A stretch of 64,000 nucleotides of DNA, taken from NCBI GenBank assembly GCA_948470475.1, contig OX419336.1, positions 11,286,895-11,350,894 on the forward strand, read 5' to 3'. Below the pieces are notes generated by a model, which ran no database searches, was not told where the DNA came from, and saw only the letters and a program-made list of their open reading frames with translations. Shown one piece after another: positions 9,195-20,460 of the stretch (within the stretch, counting starts at the first letter, position 1; each line of letters starts with the position of its first letter). Position numbers and translations under genes: made by a program. The stretch comes from Galaxea fascicularis. Lineage: Eukaryota > Cnidaria > Anthozoa > Scleractinia > Euphylliidae.

Positions 9195-12100
9195 ATGGAA
9201 GGAAACCTTAATAGAGAAGACTATGAAGTACTTCAAGGTGAACCAAACATGCCAAACTACCTAGTACGCTTCCGTAATGGACGAGAAACACCAAATCTCA
9301 ACAAATGCACAAGGTTTGCCTGCTTTGGGTTCAAGATTTTCTCCTGTTTGGTTGGTTTATGGGGACACCAAGCTTGGAATTACATCCCTCGCGTTGTTTT
9401 CAGCTTACTCTGCCTTTATCAAGCTGTTTTCGCTATCTTTGCAAAGGATTTTACCCAGTGTCCAAATGACGAAGCTAAGCAAATATTCTATGGCGTAGCG
9501 TCTACGGCCGCCATCATCTCTTATTTTGTCTTCATCGGTTCTTTCATAGTAGCCAAAGGAAAACACTCAGCCTTGGTGTCTCCGTCTCAGTCCATGGAGG
9601 ATGTTCGCACTAACGAACTCTTCTTGTTGTTGATCGCTTTCTTCATGGGCATAGTTTCAGGCCTGCCAATCTTACATGCCATGTTAATGGACAGCTTTTT
9701 TGTGACGACAGGAGTGGTAAGCATTGGTCTCGCGTATTTTGCGTCAGTGAGCACATGTCACATCTTCGCGATCAGTTCTCTCGCTCTTGGTGAGTTAAAA
9801 TTGTTTGGAATCACCAGTGCTGCCTTTACAGTGCAACGACTTCAACCTGGGCCACCCGAGGTTTTTTAACCAATCGTTAATAAAGAATTTCGACTTCAGT
9901 TGTGGTTTTCAAAGCCAATGATATTCAATCTTAATTAACTCGGACAATAAAATATTTTGAAGGGGCCGCATTTGATTTTCCGCATGTGTGCACAGTTTAA
10001 CTTAATAAACGGCCCAATAATTTTTTTCAACGCCTTTGTGGCTTCCTTAAGCCAATCTGTGATTACAAAGTGACCGTATGTTTTTCACCGCTTCCTTTTT
10101 TGAGAACCAGTTAGTGTTAAGATAGATTACTGTCTAGCAGTAGGGTAACCCTACCTGAGCGCTAGGGTTACCCTAACTGCCTTGTAGACGCTCTGCTCGG
10201 GATAACTTATGGCGTGATATCCCCGCCAAAGTTCCACTTTCTCTTTTGATGTTTAATTCCCATTTAATCTTTGTTAATTGTCCGCGATTCGACATCAGAG
10301 TTTGGCAAAGCAACATTGAAGTTTCGCAAAGCAACTTTGGTCGTTCATACAAAGTGGGACATCGTTTTTCTACGTGACATTCCCGTTACACGTAATCAAT
10401 ATTCAAGTCTGTCATCCGACATGCTTGGTGTTCATTTTATGTAAGTTTTCATGCATGACACGCATGAATGATTATCTTTCTAAAGGGAACCCGCTGTACT
10501 TTTGCGGGCTCACACCAATGTTTGTCATTTCCGGGAAAGGTCGAACGTCAAGTTAAATTTAGGATCTTTGAAAACCAGAAAGTCAAAATTAAAGGAAATC
10601 TGTCTCTGATTGGTTAAAAAGCCTCGGGTGGCCCCGGTTGAAGTCGTTGCACTGTAATTAGAGGAGTGGGTATGTAATGTATTTTTGCATCTGTCCTTCT
10701 AGGCGACGTTGAGACATAAATTTGAGAAGCTGCAATTCCGCCATATATTCGTGTGTTAACGTTTATTTGGTGCCGAGTTTGCTTGTGCCTAGTGTCTTCC
10801 GAGAAAAATCTTGTTTTTGTCCGTCAGTTTGTCTACTTTTATGCGTCCCGTTTTTATATCAGACGGTTTGAACGTCTCAGGGCCTCTTCATATGAGCCCG
10901 GTTGACCGGGCTCACCCGGTTTCCGAGATCTCGCCACACCGCTAAATCGTTTGTAAAAATTTTGATGTGTTCATATGAGAGGGCGGGCTGGCTTGGTTGC
11001 CGAGATCTCGGTTTTTCCAACCGGGATCTCGGCAACATTTTTGTCATATGAACACTTCAGCCCGGTACCGGGAGGAAAGTAATACAATGCATTTTCGTGA
11101 TAGAACGGATATTTTATGATATTACCGAGATTTTACCTCTCTTTTCTTCGAAAATGAAACTCGGAATAGTTTCATTTGATAGTTAACGTTAAGTCAAAGG
11201 AAATTTGAGGCTGCTTAAACAAAGAAAATCGAGAAATTCTCGCCAGGCTTGTTCGTTAGATTTCATGCCTGAATGGTCGCGTCACCAATTTTTCAAATGT
11301 TTCATCTCGGAAAGCGGGCTGAAAGTCGCCATATGAACAGAAACCTATTTCATCTCGGTAACCAAGCCAGCCCGGTTAACCGGGATCATATGAAGAGGCC
11401 CTAAGTAGTGTTAAGGATTTAAAAGGCTAAATTTTCGTGGAAATCCGGGTGAATTTTCCGACTGCCGGACATTCAGCCTGAGCAAGAATCGTGCCTGTGA
11501 GTCGAACACGAAAACTACACCTTTGTTTGCTTAGCTCAAGACTTTTCATGGAATTTTGCCTGAAAGTTCCGACTGCCGAGCATTTAGTCTCGGGTGGCAA
11601 TCGTGCCCATGAGCCGGTCGCAAACAACACTAAATTGTGGCGAAAAATAGTTGCTCGGCAAACTTTGTTCAAGTCAGTTGCGAACTAAAGATCCCGTTTT
11701 TAATTGCCCAGACATTTAGAATGCCTTTAGTGGTCTTATTTTGAATTTTCAGACTGCCAGGCATTTAGCCTGAGAGAGAACCGTCCCTGTGAGTAGGACA
11801 GGTCACGTTACGAAAATTTTTCAGTGTGGCAATGAGGCGATTTTCAGTATTCTGAGCCCAGACAAGCCAAACTAGTCAGCTGCGAAGCCACTCTCCTTTT
11901 CCCCATCGCATGGCAAATCTGAACAAAGATAGGACACCTTCGAAAGGCTAGTTCAAAGCATTTCCTTTAAATCTATAAAAATGTCTGACTGCCGGCAATT
12001 AAAACGAATAACCCATTGACTTAGCGTTTTTTGGACTCCGACGGTGAACAAGGCCGTCCTTGTCTTTGTAGTTTGATTTGAATTTAGTCGGTTTTTATAG

Positions 12101-15100
12101 GTCTTAGGTTTTCGGTCTTAAGTCTTAGGTCTTCGTTTTATAGGCACCCTTCGTTGAAAGGGAGAGAATGCCGAGGCCACTAAACTGAGTTCGTGTTGAG
12201 CTTGTTTTCCAGAATATTAACTCGGTTCATAATTCATTTTCCCCCAGAAATTTAACCCATGGATGTTTTGCATATATCATATATATATAAGTATACCAGA
12301 CGTGCCACTCTTACTTCTTTTTTACTGGAATAGCTAAAAACATTTTCTAATGCAAAAATATATGGTTTTCCTTCGAGTAATGGCGACCAAACCATCTAGA
12401 AGTAAAAATTACTTAAGTTTTACCCAGCTAAACAATCACATATGAAAATTACTCGAGCTTGACATGCATTTCTTGGGTTACTTAAGCCGCTATGAATTAT
12501 CAGAATGAAATAGTGAACAAAAAGTTCTTTCAGCGAAACATCTCAACAAAAACAGCAACAATCTCTCTATCTAGTCAACATAAATTTGGTTTTTCGCCTT
12601 TATTCAAGTGACTGTAATTGATCGAAAATAGGGTGCTTCGTTTTCGACCTAAGTTCTTCGCTTTCAACTTAGGGTGCTTCGTTTTCGACCTTCGGTGATT
12701 CGTTTTCGAGCTTTGGGGTGCTTCGTGCTTCGATCTCCGTTTTCGAGTGCTCCGTTTTCGGCACTATCAACTGTTTCAGTTACGGACATCTTTATGAAAA
12801 ATTGACGGAGTGTGGAATGGAAGATCAAGGCGTTATGCAGGTCGCCCTGTGCTCGCCAATAGGCCCACTTATGGCAAATGTTTTCGTGTGCTCTATCGAA
12901 GTGGAGAAGCTGGAAAGCGAAAACAAAATGCCTTCTTTCTACAGAAGATACATGGACGATACCTTAGCCATGGTATCCGATATTCCACCTGCTGAACCCT
13001 TTTTCACAACACTGAATGAAGCCCACCCTTCAATAGTCCCTTCTCCAAAATGGTGGCAATGGATTTGAATGATTAAAATTGAACTGAATGAAAAACTGAT
13101 ACCAGAAATAGGAAGAACACCTTTACTTTAGTAACCCTGCAAAGTTTTAGCATATCAGGTGCTATATCAGCTGAGAAAATGTAAGTTTACAAACGTTTGT
13201 ATGACTGGGGGTATGGCGTATACCCCCAGTCATACAAGCTTCTGTACATTTTTTATATTTCAACTAACTTTCTCTCAGCTGATATTACACCTGATATGTT
13301 GAAACTTTGCAAGGTTACTAGAGGGTGTGAATGGGATAAACCGACTAGCGACAAAGGGCGAAAAATATTACTGACCACCGACAAAACGAGGAAAAACTCA
13401 CCGACTAGCGACAGATCTGATAACTTCTAATCGACAACCAACATGGTCCGATGTTATAGGGATGTTTGTATTCAGAAAGAAAGGTATTTTGAATTTATTT
13501 CTAGCTCAGGAAATGTCCAGATCCTTTGATGGGCTCTATTTCATCAGACGTAACCACTGATTAATTCCAAATTTAGTCAATTACAGAATTTCTTGTCTTC
13601 AAATTACTTTAAAGCCCCGGGATCCTCCTTTTCGGGGAGCATCGGGGGGCTCATTTCTAGAACAGCGGCTCGTAATCGAGCCGAAGAGACGCCCTGCTGT
13701 AGTATTTTCACTGAACCTCACTGCGTGTTGTTTGTTCATGCAGTCATCGTGAGTTTTTTCCGAAAAGGTGAAGAGTCGGGGTGTCGCAATCGATCGAACG
13801 CCATCGAAGCCGGGTTCCACAGTAAAGCCACGAGAGCCGTTGAATAATAAGCTCAGTAAGTGTTTGTGGACGTCTTTGCAGATGATACTAATGTTCTTTA
13901 TTCTCACGAAAATCTCAAGTCATTAGAATTAATTGTAAATGCTGAACTGAACAACTTATTTGATTGACTAAATTCAAATAAACTTACACTTGACATGAAG
14001 AAAACAAACTTTGTTATTTTTCGCCCACACCAGAAAAAACTCAATTACCTACCGCAGCTTAATATCTTTGATAAGAACTGCATTAAACTGATTTCTTGGG
14101 TTATTAATCAGTGATTAATTGATGAAAATCTAAGTTGGGAATACCATATTCATACCCTCACAACAAAAATAAGCAAAACTGTCGGTTTGTCAGCGAAGTT
14201 AAGACATATTCAGGACATATTGTTCCTACTTGAACCCTTCTTAATATTTATAAGTCTCTTATTGCTCCTTATATAACCTATGGATTAACCTCTTGGGGAA
14301 ATGCATCTAAGACCTTGTTAAATAAAGTTCTTTTCCTTCAAAAACGTGCTCTCCCCTTTTCTTGAAAGGAAATCTTCTACCGCTTGAATTTCTATGTTAT
14401 GAGAAAATTGTTAATTTGATGTACGATATCAACACTAATTCTGCACCGATTAATATTTTGAATTTATTATCTAAAATTACCAGAATTCATTCTTACAGCA
14501 CACGCTCATCAACACCTGGGCCCGGTTGTTCGAAATCCTATTAACCTAATCCAGGATTAGCGTAAACTTTGGTTGCAGTTTTTAACTATTGGATGAAAGT
14601 TGTTTTCGCTGCTTTTTGTTTTTCAGGATTGATTTCCCCTAATCTAAAATTTTGCGGAATATCGGCATTGAACAACGTTTGGGGAGAGAGAAATAAGTCC
14701 CCTGATTAATTTTCAATCCTGGATTAGCATTAATCGGCTTTCGAACAACCGGGCCCAGAACATTATTTTACCCACAAACAATCCTTAACACTCAAAGTAA
14801 GGCCTTTTCGCGTGTGGGCGCCTACTTTTCCTTTTTACACATTGTTATTGTTATTGTTGTATGTAATTCCAACTGAAGTTAAGTCTAGGTTTCCTTTTTA
14901 CACATTGTTATTGCTATTGTTGTATTGTTGTATACAGTTCAGTTTTTATGAAATATGCCTATATTATGCTGTGTGTAGTCTGGCTTGCCGCGATTAGCTC
15001 CTCGCTTTTTGCAAGCCAGCCTAGTAATAACTTATTTGCTTTGTCGTAAATACAAGCCACGAGAGCCGTTGAATAATAAGCGTAGTAAGTGTTTGTTGAC

Positions 15101-17696
15101 GTCTTGGGGAAAAGAAATACTTCCGTAGCTAATATACCACGTATGACCTCACTGACATTGTTCTAAAATATCTTCTGCTACCATGAGCAATAGTTAACAT
15201 AGTTTTAAGTTGAAGCCATCATCGATCTAGCGTATTTCCAATACCAGAATTTAACAAAAATTGTGGTTCATAACATTCATGAGGAATGTAACAAACAATT
15301 TTTTTTTATTAAAAAAGATATGTACAAGTCAAATTTGATATTACCTACTAGGTGATTATCTATTTTCTTGTCTCCTAGGATTAAAATATTAAAACTGAAT
15401 CTTAGCACTAAAATCGAATTTGTTCATTTGCCAGAACTGGCCAGCCAGACCGGTCCTTTTTGAAAATGAAACAGGCTTCTTCAGAGAGTTTTTGCTAAAA
15501 AAAAAAAAAAAACATTCCTGCTATGCATACTATGTAGAAATAAACTGATCTGTTTGGACAGTTCTTATTAATAGTGGAATTTCCTTTACAAATGGACTGG
15601 CCTGGCCGGCCAGTTCTGACTAATGGTAAGCCCCCTAGCACAACTTGGCCCCGATAATTCTTGCTATAAAGCCCTGCAACTGGCATGTCGACTCTAAACA
15701 ATATTTAATGACAACATTTAAATATTTTTTCAACGCCCTTTCAATAAACACTACTGAAATGTTCAATTCGTAAATTACGTTCTGCTCTATAGTTCTATAG
15801 TAATTTTATCAGGTGTCTTTTGAAAGATGACTTCAGCCACATTTCCAGTCATCAAAATGCTATCTAATTACCCCAGCCAAGTCCCGGTTGATCATATGAG
15901 TCGCAGTTACTTCTGCACCATCTGTCCACAACCATGTCAAGCTCAGAAAACTTTATAGAAACACTGCTCACATTCTGTCGCACAGGATTACAGGCAAATT
16001 TTTTTAGGTGACAGGCAATATATATATTTAGGCAAGCCGCTAAAAGCGGAGCTCTACAGTTCATTCCTTATTGTATGGCATTTACAGATAAAATAAAATC
16101 AATGCCAGGACTCGAGCCAGGACTCTGGTAAGGACTTCTGTATTGTGATTATAGTTTTTACTGTTTTGCCGCAGAGCCACAGCCACCATGATTCAAGCAT
16201 GTGCTGACGTACATTTTCGATTTATCATCGGCCTTTGCCACGTTGGATTAAGGGACTACATGACTATATGAGCATAAACGATTTTGCTTCATCACAGTTT
16301 AATTACATCCGATTACATTTCAGTACAAATGGTCTAAATCTCTAAACTATAGATTAACAGTCCCAGTGTCTCACTTTTAAATTCAACTTCACAACCGGTT
16401 ATGTGCTTTGGCTGAGTCACAAATTTTCTAACATGTATTGGCGACATTTTAACCTATCAAACCGAAATATTTCACATCGCTGTTAATGTTAGCATCTGAT
16501 TGGCAATAACAACAGACAAACAAATGATTTCTGAAAAACATTTGACAGCCGTAAAAAGTGAACAGACGACGTTTTTACTGCAATTAGACTTCAAAGTCTG
16601 CGATTTTTTAACTAACAACGAGAATTACTATGAGGGACAACTTATATGTTGGTATTTCCAGTGCTGCAGCTGTTACAAAATCGTGTTTACTTTTGGCAAG
16701 GAGTCACTGCTCTTTACGAGAATTTTCCAAATGTCAAGCCGGCTCTTGAAAACCTACCAACGGGAGCCGAGGATATAAACCGCCCGGACTTCGCTTGGCC
16801 TTTTTTCAACCAATTTTGTGCCCAAAAAATGAGCGACAGTGGAGAAAACGAAGAGTTCTATCCAAAATGAAAGGTTGGATAGAAAACATTTGGTAACAAA
16901 ACACAAGCATTTTTTTAATATTGGATAGAAAACATTTGGGAAAAGCACGAGCATTTTTTAATGCAAACCAGTTTCTCGTAGAAATTGGAAAAATACGACA
17001 AGTAACAAACATAACTCGTACGGTAACCTAGGACAACCGCTAATCATTTTTCTTGACATAAATGTCCATATAAACGACAAAACAGGAGACAGTTTAGGTC
17101 AGTTAATCGATGGGTTACCATATTTTCTTACTGATGGTGGGCGCGGAGCCCTGCTATTAAAGCTATCGTTGGCTTGTATCGTCTTGATTCCGATGCGGCA
17201 TTCGGACGTCATCGGAACCGCATACCCATCGGTAATGATTTCCAGAACGTAGAGTCTGATCTGGTGGCCTTTCTTGGCTTGAAAGAACCGGCAACAAAAT
17301 ATATATGGCCTTGGCAATTTCAAACTAAAGCCGGTACAGAATGTCAAAAGGAATCGGAGAAAGAGCCAAAAATTTTGCGATAATTGCAGATGGGCGTTGG
17401 CAACTATAGCTCCCAATCATGCTCGCAGAGGAAACAGGCAGCAAACTAAATGGCATTTCGTATTTTTAGCTATATTTAGTGTCTGATTCAAATATTACAT
17501 TTCTCCCGGAGATCCTGTGATTGTAATTTAGCATGGCAGGATGTTTAACTCTTTCAATAGACCGTTCTTTCAGTCCGCTGGAATTTATTTATTCATGTTT
17601 GCCGGTCTTTAAAAAACACTTTATGTGCCAGAAACATATATTACGCGGAAACTAAATTACTATATCGATTCGTTACGACACGTCGGTGTAAAATAA

Positions 17697-17727
<31 letters not shown>

Positions 17728-20460
17728 CGTTGAGTGATGTAATGGGAAGACTGACAACTGATACGAGTAGATGAATACGAAACTGACTTGGAAGACGACT
17801 GTCTCGAAATTAATGACCGGGAAAACGGGTAAAATTTCCAGATCCGGAAGGCCAGTGCGAGCTCGTTTTCGTCTGGATTTGTAAGGTACATTGCTAGGTA
17901 ATGACCTTATTCAAAATTGTCAAAATTAGACGTTAACTTAAGCAGTTCCTTGTAAGAAACTGAGATGCTTGTCATGCATGATGATGAAAAAGTAGAAATC
18001 AAATAATTTTAAAAAAATAAGGGTTCTGCATTTAATTATATGTAATTTATACTAAAACATGGGTCAACCAGTAATGTTTTCAGGTCTTCAGTTAATTAGT
18101 ATTAACTGGCACGTAACTGACAACTGACATTTGCCCCCCACCCCGACCCATCGAGACCCAAAAAAGCCAAGAAACACCCTCATCTGACTTATTGTCTCTC
18201 TTGATGCTCTTAATTTTCCAGGTACATTAACAGAGGACACCATTCGACGCATCAAGAATATTCAAAATGGCACCCTTGATGGCATCATCAAAATCCATGA
18301 AGACCTGTGCACAGTAGTTTCCAATACCGCGTCAGCCTACAGTGTGTGGTTTGTACTGCACTGGTTTACTTACGGAGCAAGTGTCCTATTCGGTGCCATA
18401 TGCATATATACACAACTAGAAGGTACCAAGAAAACGCGAGAAAAGTGTGTTGGTGACCACGCAGTTTTGATTGTAATTCTCACTTATCTCTTTCTACTCC
18501 CCTGTGTTTATGCAGCAAGGATAACGAGCCGCTGCGCAGGTAAGACGATCTTTTACACCAAAAACAATTCTTACTGAAATTATAAACTGCTAAATGGATG
18601 ATCTTTTCTGAATGTTCAAGCGCCCACCCAAAAATCTCAGTAAACGTGAAGCAAAACAGCATAGGGGGACTGGGGAGAGGTGGGCCGGAAAAAGTGGGTC
18701 TCTTCGACAGTCTCTTCTCATTTTTTTCCTCGCTCCAGTCTTGCCATGTTGTCGATGGCTTGCATCTCCTAGTGATAATTCGGAAAATTACACTGAGTAT
18801 TAACTGAATGCGACACTAAAATGCTTGGAAAAGCCAGACTTTCTCCATTGTGTATGCTTTCTGGTTAATTCGCTTATACTCTTACTGACGATTAATGATT
18901 ACTGAATGAGGTTGAGCCAAGAGAAAATGAGGGGACAAAGAGGGAGGCTCTCGGTCCAGCCCTTGAGATATGTCATGTCCACGAAAGTTATTTTTAGACG
19001 AGCGGAAGTCTGTCTTCCGAGACGTCCGCACCGCTTCGCTCGTCTAAAAATAACTTTCGTGGACATGACATATCTCAAGGGCTGGACCGAGAGCCTCCCT
19101 CTCTGTCCCCTCATTTTCTCTTGGTTGAGCATAATAGCCATTCTATCCCCAGAGCCTCCTGTTCCTCTTAGCCGGTGAGGCCTTCACACAAGGATCAGGA
19201 GGCTCTGGATACACATGATTTGATTGGCGATATTTTTTCTTCCAGTTGTTTGTGTATGTAGCATTGAAATGTCGTAAATAAAATAGCACATACAGTATAA
19301 ATGGCGTCTAAGGCCAAGTTGGAAGAAGTCCTGTCGAAGGCTTAGTACACGCTCAGCTTGGAGATAATTCTTCGTCCAGAGGAAATAAAATGCAATCTGC
19401 AACATTTTGCAGCTAACCAGGGAAGTGTTGGTAGTTTTGCCAACAGGTTATTGATCATGATATTTCAACTTTTGCAACCGTGAAATTCAGTATCTTGTCC
19501 TGGTCTCCAGTATTTTTCAGTCTTGAGGCTGCATAACAGGATCATAACGAGGTATATTTTCTTGTTAGTGTTCCCATTTCTTGGCCCAAAATTGTGTTCC
19601 CTGATCACAAAAACATGGCAAAGTCTGATCCCACTAAAATTTGCTAATCATGTAGAAAGAAGGGTAGAAAACAGTCAACACATTAATCAAGCCGAAGGAA
19701 CTGAAGACGTCTTATCCAATATTAATGAAACACCGATTTCTGTAAGAAATTCAGTTCACAGTTTCAATTCGGGGACGCTGCAAAAAGGCATAGAAAAAGG
19801 TATCTCTGCAAGTGTTTGTGTAATCCTGAGCACGGGACGAAGAGATGAATGGGGAGGGTATCTTGGACAAGCATCGAATAGGTCAACTAGTATTGTGGCA
19901 AAGCACTATTTGGAGGTTGGGAAAGTGGAAATCTTCAAACATTACAGGCTCCGCAACCAAAATGGAATTTGGCTCAAGCCAAAGCTCAAGCCTATGCCGT
20001 CATGAGTGTGTACGTGTTGGGAGTGTTAGTCACTTGACTTGTTGATGCTCTTCCCCAACCCTAAGTCCAGCCTTCCCTAAGCCCCTAGAGCTTGACAAGA
20101 AAGCCTACAAATCAACTTAATCGTAACTTCATCTTAGTCATTACTTTCCGCCAGTGCTGTCAGAAACACCGGTCACGTGACCTCAATATTTCCCTTAAAC
20201 TGGATCTGTGATGTTTATTCTTTCTTATCTTTGCTTTCGTAGATCTCTGCGAGAAAATAAACTGCACAACCTCAGCTGACTGGAATGAGGACCACCCGTT
20301 CAGAGATCGGGGAAACATATTCTTGTTCATTTCTTACGCCAAAGACACGCGGTGTGGGTTTAAAATTGGAAGAATTACGTTCGACACCTCTCTGGCCTGG
20401 CTTTCCGTTTTCTTTGGTCTAACAGCAATGATGTTTCATTTCTTCTCTATTGCAAACTGA
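9195..20460 (+). CDS. Copy B: complete multi-pass membrane protein of the tandem family (candidate gustatory-receptor-like)
   Basis: Exons 9195-9789, 18222-18539 and 20243-20460 sum to 1131 nt and encode 376 residues. Both introns are phase 1 (donors gtgagt and gtaaga; acceptors ttccag and tcgtag). Start: MEGNLNRED, matching MEEDLNRGN of copy C. A cytoplasm-like N-terminus is followed by hydrophobic segments near residues 63-83, 99-121, 141-163 and 168-196, two in exon 2 and one at about 350-372, so seven in all (a short extra one near 41-57 is possible). Signatures: GLWGHQAWN, HSALVSPSQSM, STCHIFAISSLALG, IHEDLCTVV, LPCVYAARITSRC and CGFKIGRITFDTSLAW. The last resembles the end of insect gustatory receptors. 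Intron 1 is 8.4 kb and crowded with mobile elements, so linkage of exon 1 to exon 2 is inferred from order, phase and family structure. Function unproven. Confidence 0.7.
9829..10654. mobile_element. Tc1/mariner-type non-autonomous element, 826 bp
   Basis: The left end CAGTGCAACGACTTCAACC and the right end, reverse-complemented CAGTGCAACGACTTCAACC, are followed on both sides by GGCCACCCGAGG and AACCAATC. Arms are about 45 bp, imperfect. TA dinucleotides flank both ends (9827-9828, 10655-10656), and CAGT termini plus TA duplications are typical of Tc1/mariner. No transposase ORF is visible. It starts 39 bp after the exon 1 donor of copy B. It contains a small hairpin around GGGTAACCC (10140-10180). 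Confidence 0.75.
10879..11402. mobile_element. MITE with AGGGCCTCTTCATATGA ends, 524 bp
   Basis: The left end AGGGCCTCTTCATATGAGCC and the right end, reverse-complemented AGGGCCTCTTCATATGATCC, agree over the first 17 bp. CCCGGTTAACCGGG-type palindromes lie just inside, and GAGATCTCGG blocks recur in the interior. Non-coding. No target duplication is obvious. Confidence 0.75.
11459..12000. repeat. Degenerate direct repeats with GACTGCCGG.CATTTAG core
   Basis: Blocks at about 11459, 11569 and 11751, and a partial one at about 11985, begin GACTGCC and continue CATT(C/T)AG..T..G...G..A.CGTGCC(T/C)(G/A)TGAG. Spacing is irregular at 110-230 bp. Family unknown. It could be an eroded tandem array or an internal part of a larger element. 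Confidence 0.5.
12630..12756. repeat. Minisatellite with core TGCTTCGTTTTCGA, array 2
   Basis: Around six degenerate units of the same core as the array at 8033-8235, ending about 30 bp before a Penelope-like RT fragment. Sharing of one unit by two arrays 4.4 kb apart suggests spread with a mobile element. Confidence 0.8.
12790..13064 (+). mobile_element. Penelope-like reverse transcriptase fragment
   Basis: The + frame reads VALCSPIGPLMANVFVCSIE followed by PSFYRRYMDDTLAMV. These match the palm motifs SPLGPLLAN and YRRYVDDT of Penelope-like RTs, with the catalytic pair as MDD. Only about 90 codons survive, flanked by the minisatellite upstream and a MITE downstream. It lies in intron 1 of copy B. 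Confidence 0.75.
13131..13318. mobile_element. Palindromic MITE with TA target sites, 188 bp
   Basis: The left arm GTAACCCTGCAAAG...CATATCAGGT and right arm ACCTGATATG...CTTTGCAAGGTTAC are inverted copies, and CAGCTGA/TCAGCTG lies inside. A central nested hairpin is built from GTATGACTGGGGGTAT and its complement. TA flanks both ends. Non-coding. Confidence 0.8.
13825..14420 (+). mobile_element. Decayed LINE reverse transcriptase fragment
   Basis: The + strand reads VFADDTNVLYSHE (catalytic FADD), then, with stops and frame changes, LNSNKLTLDMKKTNFVIFRPHQKKL and NIYKSLIAPYITYGLTSWGNA. These are consecutive RT palm/thumb motifs. The first 52 bp (13825-13876) are repeated directly at 15054-15105 with three mismatches. 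It is a non-functional remnant in intron 1 of copy B. Confidence 0.75.
14516..14758. mobile_element. MITE with CTGGGCCCGGTTGTTCGAAA ends, 243 bp
   Basis: The 20-bp termini CTGGGCCCGGTTGTTCGAAA and its exact complement are perfect inverted repeats. CCTAATCCAGGATTAGC and AATCCTGGATTAGCATTAA just inside extend the symmetry. Non-coding. Confidence 0.85.
17099..17416 (-). mobile_element. Possible DIRS-like retroelement fragment
   Basis: A minus-strand ORF of 105 residues contains GHQIRLYVLEIITDGYAVPM, which recalls the start of DIRS-type reverse transcriptases (VL.II..GY.LPF). No catalytic motif or recombinase is present. It could also be a chance ORF. Confidence 0.3.
17700..17728. repeat. (CTGT)n microsatellite
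   Basis: Seven uninterrupted tetranucleotide units. Confidence 0.95.
18917..19124. repeat. Near-perfect 88-bp palindrome
   Basis: Arms 18917-19004 and 19037-19124 are 88 bp each with a single mismatch seen, separated by 32 bp. They start CCAAGAGAAAATGAGG and end CCTCATTTTCTCTTGG. It lies in intron 2 of copy B. Both strands give nearly the same ORF translation, a by-product of the symmetry and not evidence of a gene. It is probably a foldback MITE. Confidence 0.85.

Larger units (their letters stand above)
14759..18221. other. Remainder of copy B intron 1
   Basis: It contains the second 52-bp direct repeat (15054-15105), a duplicated TTTACACATTGTTATTG block near 14830-14910, a 19-bp direct repeat TTGGATAGAAAACATTTGG near 16873 and 16920, the DIRS-like ORF and a CTGT microsatellite listed separately. 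I see no exon of a recognised gene. Confidence 0.45.

Noticed and set aside
10130..10185. Telomere-like TAACCC/GGGTTA text
   Set aside because: Only a pair of GGGTAACCC-type palindromes inside a Tc1-type element, with no tandem telomeric array.
18899..19178. Two overlapping ORFs of about 80-90 residues on opposite strands
   Set aside because: They are the same sequence read through a palindrome and have no family signature.
19523..20005. 160-residue ORF in intron 2 of copy B
   Set aside because: No recognisable motif, non-ATG-like context and no splice or regulatory support. It ends in ordinary intron sequence.
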